This document shows positions 61,396 to 64,000 of a DNA stretch of 64,000 nt, one piece after another; the first letter of the stretch is position 1; every line of letters begins with the position of its first letter. The notes under the pieces were generated by a model. The model saw only the letters and a list, made by a program, of their open reading frames with translations. It searched no databases and was not told the DNA's origin. Both the position numbers and the translations under genes were made by a program. Origin of the DNA: Rutidosis leptorrhynchoides (taxonomy: Eukaryota; Streptophyta; Magnoliopsida; Asterales; Asteraceae); contig NC_092341.1 of NCBI RefSeq assembly GCF_046630445.1, forward strand, positions 216,383,501-216,447,500, given 5' to 3'.

Positions 61396-62755
61396 AATCT
61401 AGCTTAAAAGCCGGAAGCGTAACGCTACATAAAAAAAAAGATTTTTATTTTTAGTTTACTTTTATTAAAATTCACTTTTGTAAAAATACGTATTAAATAT
61501 TCGAAAATATAAAAAGAAAAACAAAAATTTATATATTTTTAAGATTTTGTTAAATATTTAAGTTTTATAAAGTTTCTTTATTTTTATTTTATAAAAATAT
61601 AAGTTTTATTTAAGTATTTTGTTTTTATTTAAAACATAAAAACAAAAACCGAAAAAAAACGCGTCTAATTTTAAACTGTACCTGAGTTGAAAATTGGAAC
61701 CCCGCGACTCGCGGAGTTTGTAGCCTCGAATACCGCGACTCGCGGAGCAGCCCTGACACCCGTTACTGAAACCCTAATTCGCATTAAATACGGAGTAATT
61801 ATTAATTATTATTATTATTAACCCTAATTACTTATTATTATTATAATTAATTTTACTTTTTATTTAATTTATATTTTAGTTAAATTAGTTTAATTAAATT
61901 GTAAAATTAATAGTTTTAATAAATAATTAATATAAAAATAATATTTTTATAAAATTTGTACTTTTTACAACTTTTTGTATATTTTTATATTTTGTCCCTT
62001 TTTAATCGTTTTAGCGTAATATTTGTATTTTTAGCTCATATTTAGTTTTAAACTTAGTTTTTGCCATAGTTATTTTTACTTCTAGATTTTTAAGCTTTGC
62101 CGTAGAATTCCTTAAGTGCTTTTTCTTTAGACTAAGATTTAAGTGCTTTAGAATTTTGCGACGCCTTTTTAAGTTTTAGTTTCTTTTTAAGTTATTTCCA
62201 TTTGGGATTTAGTTTTTCCTGTAAGCTTTAATATTTTTAGACGACTTTTACCTATGTATCAATTATCATTCCAATTAGTAATCTCAATTTGCGATTATAA
62301 TTATAAGTTAGTTGTAGTAATAAGGTTAGGTTAGTCAAGTGTTTTTAAGTTTTATAAGTTTCTTTTATTTTTCCGTCACCTTTTATTTTTCAACCATTTT
62401 TCTTTTTCGACCTTTTTCGACGAACTCTTTTTCTTTCTTATTTCTCGTCATTCTAGTTTTTAGGACATAGAGTTTTTATTCTACTTCTTATCTAAATTTC
62501 TTAAAATTACGAAAATTTATTTTAAGTGGTTAAATTGATAGACATCAAAATTTTCTGGTTCGTAGTAATAATTGGATTTGTATGTGGACCGGGTTATTGG
62601 AGCCAAACAGTCCTCAATTATATTGAGACCAAACGAATCCTGCCCCTCTGCTGCATCTTTTGGCTATTCGAAACGTGGGCAAAATCAGAAAAGTCTATTA
62701 ATTGGATAACTTATAATTTTTCTTTCCTTTTAAAAACTAATAGGATATTCAGTGA
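61396..62755 (+). other. Long leader of the Athila element
   Basis: About 1.4 kb of AT-rich sequence separates primer site and gag, as is usual for Athila. It carries two more CCGCGACTCGCGG palindromes (61702-61714 and 61733-61745). An ORF at 62526-62804 overlaps the gag start and is not supported. Confidence 0.6.
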
Positions 62756-64000
62756 ATGCACCGAGCAAGACGTTCATCACCTTTTGTACGTTCACCACCT
62801 GTAACTAGATCAAGACATCTAACTAATATTGTGGCCGTTGATAATCCATTTTTTGAACTCGACCTCACAATTGAGAATTCGGAGAATATTCAGGGACGAT
62901 TCGTAGATCCTGAACCACTAAACTTTCCTCTGGAACCACTAATCATTCAAACAGAGATTGTTGAGGAACGAACCATTAAATCAGAATCCTCTAGTGATTC
63001 CGATTCAACAAATTCAATTATGGAAGTAACAGAACCATTAAGTATGAAAGACCGAATGAGAGCTAAACGCACTGGCCAAGGTCACGCAATTACTCATCCA
63101 GACATTAATGCGCCAGATTATGAAATCAAAGGACAAATTCTACACATGGTAACTAATCAATGCCAATTTAGTGGTGCGCCAAAGGAAGATCCAAATGAAC
63201 ATCTACGTACCTTTAATAGGATCTGCACACTATTTAAAATCCGAGAAGTAGAGGATGAACAGATATATCTCATGTTATTTCCCTGGACTTTAAAGGGAGA
63301 AGCCAAAGATTGGTTGGAATCGTTACCTGAAGGGGCGATTGATACATGGGACGTTTTAGTTGAAAAATTTCTTAAACAATTCTTTCCTGCATCTAAAGCC
63401 GTAAGACTTCAAGGAGAAATTGTTACGTTCACACAGAAACCGAATGAAACTCTATATGAGGCGTGGACAAGATTTGGAAAGTTATTAAGAGGATGTCCGC
63501 AACATGGTTTAGACACCTGTCAAATAGTATAAATATTCTACCAAGGATGCGACATCACTACAAGGAAAGACATAGATATAGCAGCTGGTGGTTCTATTAT
63601 GAAGAAAACCGAAACTGATGCTTACAAAATTATTGATAACACTGCTTCCCACTCACATGAGTGGCACCAAGAAAAAGATATCGTTAGATCATCTAAAGCA
63701 GCTAGAGCCGATTCTAGCCATGACTTAGATTCCATTTCCGTAAAGATAGATGCTACCGAGAGACGAATGGAAAAGATGACTAAGGATATTCACTCAATAC
63801 GAATTAGTTGTGAGTAGTGTGGAGGACCACATTTGACAAAAGATTGTCTCACTATTGAATTAACAATGGAACAAAGAGAGAATATTTCATACATAAACCA
63901 AAGGCCTGGAAATAATTATCAGAATAATTATCAACCGCCAAGACCGATTTACAATCAAAACCAGAATTATAACCGAAATATTCCATACAACAACCAACAA
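62756..64000 (+). pseudogene. Athila gag, interrupted and truncated by the window end
   Basis: The reading frame from ATG 62756 encodes the retrotransposon gag core: EDPNEHLRTFNRICTLFK, then LKGEAKDWLESLPEGAIDTW, LVEKFLKQFFP and TLYEAWTRFGKLLRGCPQHG, in the order typical of Athila. Stops in the same frame occur at 63530 and 63815. The frame continues after each, to a CX2CX3HX4C zinc knuckle around 63809-63847 and an Asn/Gln/Tyr-rich tail. Protease and reverse transcriptase are expected beyond 64000. The two stops suggest a non-functional copy. Confidence 0.85.

Noticed and set aside
62526-62804. 92-codon ORF before Athila gag
   Set aside because: It overlaps the gag start in another frame and resembles no known protein; the Athila leader is normally non-coding.

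Overview
The window is nuclear DNA of a eudicot plant. It is AT-rich, intron-rich and crowded with transposable elements. The repeat landscape (long Ty3/gypsy LTRs, an Athila LTR with a GC-rich palindrome, tRNA-derived SINEs) looks like Asteraceae, but that family assignment is an inference from memory of such LTRs. Two conserved single-copy-type genes can be reconstructed exon by exon, with consistent reading frame across every junction.

Layout. 1-1592 is an AT microsatellite plus unexplained non-coding DNA. 1593-15127 is a complete Ty3/gypsy element (chromodomain-bearing, Tekay/Del-like) with 3.45-kb LTRs and a TGTAG target-site duplication (TSD). Its gag-pol is broken by six stops and one frameshift, but two extra intact ORFs lie between the primer site and gag: an acidic protein and an F-box protein. 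15133-20340 is older repeat DNA: a GAT-rich tract, a SINE-like head with an ATT tail, LTR remnants and microsatellites.

20745-33247 (+) is a phosphatidylinositol 4-kinase beta gene (16 coding exons, 1081 aa). 33934-35778 is a Stowaway-like MITE interrupted by an internally deleted hAT transposon. 53031-36809 (-) is the SUPPRESSOR OF QUENCHING 1 gene (28 coding exons, 1091 aa: HAD phosphatase, transmembrane segment, thioredoxin-like, NHL repeats). The two genes are tail to tail and functionally unrelated: Golgi/TGN phosphoinositide synthesis versus thylakoid photoprotection. Both carry many small transposons in introns, and each contains one GC-AG intron.

53292-64000 is again repeat territory: a small Helitron, a Tat-like LTR remnant, a terminal-inverted-repeat (TIR) element interrupted by a 2.39-kb solo LTR (TSD AAAAT), a CACTA-like terminus, and an Athila-type element (LTR 59378-61368, primer site, leader, gag) that runs off the window.

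The most unusual observations are the F-box and acidic ORFs carried by the gypsy element; an array of about eleven hairpins in the solo LTR whose stems covary while the loop stays constant; a stem-loop shared by four LTRs with compensatory changes; a 137-bp near-perfect hairpin in a SOQ1 intron; and two long-TIR elements placed in tandem in one TA microsatellite, one of them carrying a telomere-like palindrome. All claims come from reading the sequence; no alignment or database search was run.
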